From: CAZUVM01 sp964623885
GTDB lineage: Bacteria > Verrucomicrobiota > Verrucomicrobiia > Limisphaerales > UBA8199
DNA length: 64,000 nucleotides
Assembly: GCA_964623885.1 (NCBI GenBank)
Contig: CAZUVM010000059.1
Span: 9,624-73,623 of the forward strand
Reading direction: 5' to 3'
The notes beneath the pieces are model-generated. The model was not told the DNA's origin, made no database searches, and worked only from the letters and a program-made list of their open reading frames with translations. Of the stretch, positions 61,710 to 64,000 are shown one piece after another; the stretch's first letter is position 1; the number at the start of each line of letters is the position of its first letter. The position numbers were made by a program, and so were the translations under genes.

Positions 61710-62483
61710 ATGAAAGTCGTCATATTCTGCGGCGGATTGGGCACGCGTTTGCGCGAAGAAACTGAATTCCGCCCCAAACCTATGGTCCCCATCGGCGACA
61801 GGCCAATCCTGTGGCATATCATGAAAACTTACGCCCATTTCGGGCATAAGGAATTTGTGCTGTGCCTTGGGTACAAGGGCGAAGTGATAAAAGAGTACTT
61901 CCGCAATTACCACTGGAATACCAGTGACGTTACCCTGCGCCTGGGCGCGCGTCCGCAGATCAAATACCACAATCAACACGGCGAAGAAGACTGGGAAGTC
62001 ACCCTGGTGGATACCGGCCTGAACACCATGACCGGCGGCCGATTGAAACGCGCGCTCAAGTTTATCCCCGAGGACACCTTCCTGGTCACTTATGGGGACG
62101 GTCTGACCGACAGCGACATCAATGAATCGATCAAATTCCACCGTGCGCAAAAAAAAGTTGTCACGATAACCGCCGTGCAACCGGCAGCCCGGTTCGGAGA
62201 CCTGGAGATCTCAGGGACGACCGTCACGGCCTTTAAAGAGAAAGCCGAGAAACAAACAGGGTTCATTAACGGCGGCTTTTTCGTCATGAACAAGCGCGTC
62301 GGGAAATACCTGACCGACGACACTTGTGTGCTGGAGCAGGAACCGCTTATGCGTCTTGCCGATGAAGGCCAGGTGGGGGCCTACATTCATTCGGGTTTTT
62401 GGCAATGCATGGATACCTACCGCGAGCAGCAGTTGCTGGCGAGCATGTGGAACAAGGGCAACGCGCCGTGGAAACTGTGGTGA
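61710..62483 (+). CDS. rfbF: Glucose-1-phosphate cytidylyltransferase
   Basis: A 257-residue nucleotidyltransferase making CDP-glucose from CTP and glucose 1-phosphate, the first step towards CDP-linked dideoxysugars of O-antigen-type glycans. The nucleotide-binding start is VVIFCGGLGTRLREETEFRP followed by KPMVPIGDRPILWH. Other blocks: VTYGDGLTDSDI near residue 128, FINGGFFVMNK near 188, and SGFWQCMDTYREQQ near 230, specific for RfbF/DdhA relatives. No CDP-glucose dehydratase is adjacent, so the rest of the pathway must lie outside the window. Confidence 0.93.
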   Translation: MKVVIFCGGLGTRLREETEFRPKPMVPIGDRPILWHIMKTYAHFGHKEFVLCLGYKGEVIKEYFRNYHWNTSDVTLRLGARPQIKYHNQHGEEDWEVTLVDTGLNTMTGGRLKRALKFIPEDTFLVTYGDGLTDSDINESIKFHRAQKKVVTITAVQPAARFGDLEISGTTVTAFKEKAEKQTGFINGGFFVMNKRVGKYLTDDTCVLEQEPLMRLADEGQVGAYIHSGFWQCMDTYREQQLLASMWNKGNAPWKLW

Positions 62484-62666
62484 GTGCCCAACACCCAATA
62501 GAGCTATCGGCAACACGTAACTTCTTCGTACTTCGGTGTTTGTTGACCAATTCCATCCTGCACAGAGCTCACGGCCTGAAGGCGTTAGACTTTGTGTTTG
62601 ACATTAGCAGCTCCCACTGATTAAATCGTGAAGTATTTGTGGCGAGGATAAAGCGGGGCTACTAAT

Positions 62667-64000
62667 ATGCGCACCACTAAGACCGAGAACTTCTTTAATC
62701 GCCCTATTTACGTACCGCCTGTTATAAGCAGCGGGATCTCCGCCCTGTTCCTTTTATGGCTTACGTTGCGGGTCGATGCGGCGGAAAGGCAAGTGCTTCA
62801 AGGCCACGTGCCCATCGCGGTCTCCCATTTACAACCGACGGGCAGGCTGGCAGCTTCGACGCGGTTGGGACTGGCGATTGGATTGCCAGTGCGGCAACCG
62901 CAGGCTTTATCCGAATTTCTGCATCAACTTTATAATCCAGCCAGTCCCAACTATCGCCGATTTCTTACGCCTCAGCAGTTCGCCGAGAGATTTGGTCCAA
63001 GCGAAGAAGACTATCAGGCGCTCATCGCTTTCGCGCGGTCGAATGGCCTAGCTGTTGAGCAGCAACATCCGAATCGCTTGTTGCTGGATGTCACCGGATC
63101 CGCAGCGGACATCGAGCACGCGCTTCACATTCATTTGAATGTGTATCATCACTCGACCGAGAACCGGACCTTTTACGCACCGGACACCGACCCTACGCTC
63201 GATCTGGCGGTGCCCGTGCTTGGGATAAGCGGTCTTAACAATTATTCGCTGCCGCGGCCGCGGCTCCAAATAAGACCAATCACACAGTTGTCGGACAACG
63301 TGGTTCAACCTAACGTGGGCAGCGGGCCGGGCGGTACTTACATGGGCAATGATTTCAGGGCGGCTTATGTGCCGGACTCAAACCTGACCGGCGCGGGCCA
63401 GGCGGTTGGGTTAGTCCAGTTCGATGGCTACAGCCTCGGCGATATCGTGTATTACGAACAAAAGGCCGGGTTACCGAATGTCCCGCTGCAGAACGTGCTG
63501 CTCGACGGATTCAATGGCAATCCCAGCGGCTACGGCGGCGAGATTGAGGTTTGCCTCGACATTGAAGCGGCGATTTCTATGGCGCCTGGTGTTTCCAAAG
63601 TCATCGTCTATATGGCGGGGCCTTCCGGCAATTGGCATGACATGTTGAACCGGATCGCCACGGACAATTTGGCCAAGCAAATCAGTTGTTCGTGGTATAT
63701 CCCGAACGGAGGCCCCGATCCGGTGGCAGACCAAATCTGGCAACAAATGGCAGCACAGGGGCAGTCGTTTTTCGATGCGTCGGGAGATTATGATGCTTTT
63801 ACAGGCCCGGTGGATTTTCCCGGAGAGACGCCCTACATCACGCAGGTAGGCGGCACGACGTTGACGACGGCGGGCGTGGGTGGCAGCTGGAGTTCGGAAA
63901 AAGTCTGGAACTGGAACAACGGGATTGGCAGCGGCGGCGGCATCAGCACGCGCTACCCAATTCCCTGGTGGCAGACCAACGCGATCACGCCCTCGAGCCT
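62667..64000 (+). CDS. Sedolisin (S53) peptidase precursor, 3' end beyond the window
   Basis: Exported pro-protease, 444 codons visible and still open at the edge. A signal-like helix (GISALFLLWLTLRVDAAERQ) follows a 20-residue leader. The pro-kumamolisin activation domain spans about 45-185 (SEFLHQLYNPASPNYRRFLT, then PQQFAERFGPSEEDYQAL). The catalytic domain starts near 215 (MGNDFRAAYVPDSNLTGAGQ). EIEVCLDIEAAISMAPG near 292 contains the Glu-x3-Asp pair of the Ser-Glu-Asp triad. SFFDASGDYDAF near 370 holds the oxyanion Asp. The nucleophile Ser (SGTS region) would lie just beyond the end. Acidic-pH endopeptidase of the periplasm or outside is the likely role. Confidence 0.85.
   Translation, partial: MRTTKTENFFNRPIYVPPVISSGISALFLLWLTLRVDAAERQVLQGHVPIAVSHLQPTGRLAASTRLGLAIGLPVRQPQALSEFLHQLYNPASPNYRRFLTPQQFAERFGPSEEDYQALIAFARSNGLAVEQQHPNRLLLDVTGSAADIEHALHIHLNVYHHSTENRTFYAPDTDPTLDLAVPVLGISGLNNYSLPRPRLQIRPITQLSDNVVQPNVGSGPGGTYMGNDFRAAYVPDSNLTGAGQAVGLVQFDGYSLGDIVYYEQKAGLPNVPLQNVLLDGFNGNPSGYGGEIEVCLDIEAAISMAPGVSKVIVYMAGPSGNWHDMLNRIATDNLAKQISCSWYIPNGGPDPVADQIWQQMAAQGQSFFDASGDYDAFTGPVDFPGETPYITQVGGTTLTTAGVGGSWSSEKVWNWNNGIGSGGGISTRYPIPWWQTNAITPSS

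Noticed and set aside
61491..62180. A 229-codon minus-strand frame containing an ADILPACKR-type peptide.
   Set aside because: That peptide is the translation of the palindromic element at 61596-61658, and the rest is antisense to the cytidylyltransferase gene.

Overview
The window looks like a chromosomal segment from the Verrucomicrobiota, most like soil or freshwater Pedosphaera/Limisphaerales-type bacteria. This is inferred from gene content, not from a marker-gene tree. The supporting signs are: type IV-prepilin-like proteins with an FTLIELLVVIA core and a C-terminal DGH motif, a PEP-CTERM surface protein, LpxI (so a lipid A-containing, Gram-negative envelope), PA14-rich giant secreted proteins, a GxxExxY protein, many TPR membrane proteins, and a high density of palindromic repeats. 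I see no rRNA, tRNA, CRISPR array, prophage or replication origin.

Bases 1-13,100 are mostly housekeeping: aroB, trpG/pabA, a secreted Gfo/Idh oxidoreductase, a lysine-catabolism pair (lysine 6-aminotransferase and an ALDH7A1-type aminoadipate-semialdehyde dehydrogenase) split by oppositely oriented panD and deoC, an rRNA m5C methyltransferase, and a minus-strand run tlyA-nadK-lacI-pseudopilin. Bases 13,200-18,410 hold a TlpA-like thioredoxin, a prepilin-like protein and a compact overlapping operon of two GspF-type proteins and three pseudopilins, without an ATPase. Bases 18,430-22,600 hold a gene remnant, a redoxin plus a cytochrome c/copper-monooxygenase/TPR protein, and a Y1 (IS200-like) transposase flanked by two long hairpin-rich direct repeats.

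Bases 22,600-30,500 encode a 2,117-residue PA14 surface protein and a PEP-CTERM beta-strand protein. Bases 30,600-52,300 form a large block of GT-C-type membrane glycosyltransferases and TPR proteins: an SGNH hydrolase with TPRs, four GT39-like proteins (one with TPRs), an 11-repeat beta-propeller and four tandem TMTC-like paralogues. Several of these genes carry palindromic elements inserted in frame in extramembrane loops. The block may serve envelope glycan or protein O-glycosylation, but the substrates cannot be read from sequence.

Bases 52,400-64,000 are mixed: small hypothetical proteins, a HAD hydrolase whose 3' end is duplicated on the far side of a secreted-protein gene, a T4 endonuclease V-like glycosylase, a decayed alcohol dehydrogenase/SRPBCC pair, a fused cobA-hemD, lpxI, glucose-1-phosphate cytidylyltransferase, and the 5' part of a sedolisin (S53) protease that runs off the end.

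The most unusual signals are the transposase bracketed by ~240-base hairpin arrays, and the palindromes that have entered coding sequences in frame. In three separate genes the latter produce the same GTPSSAS-like peptide.
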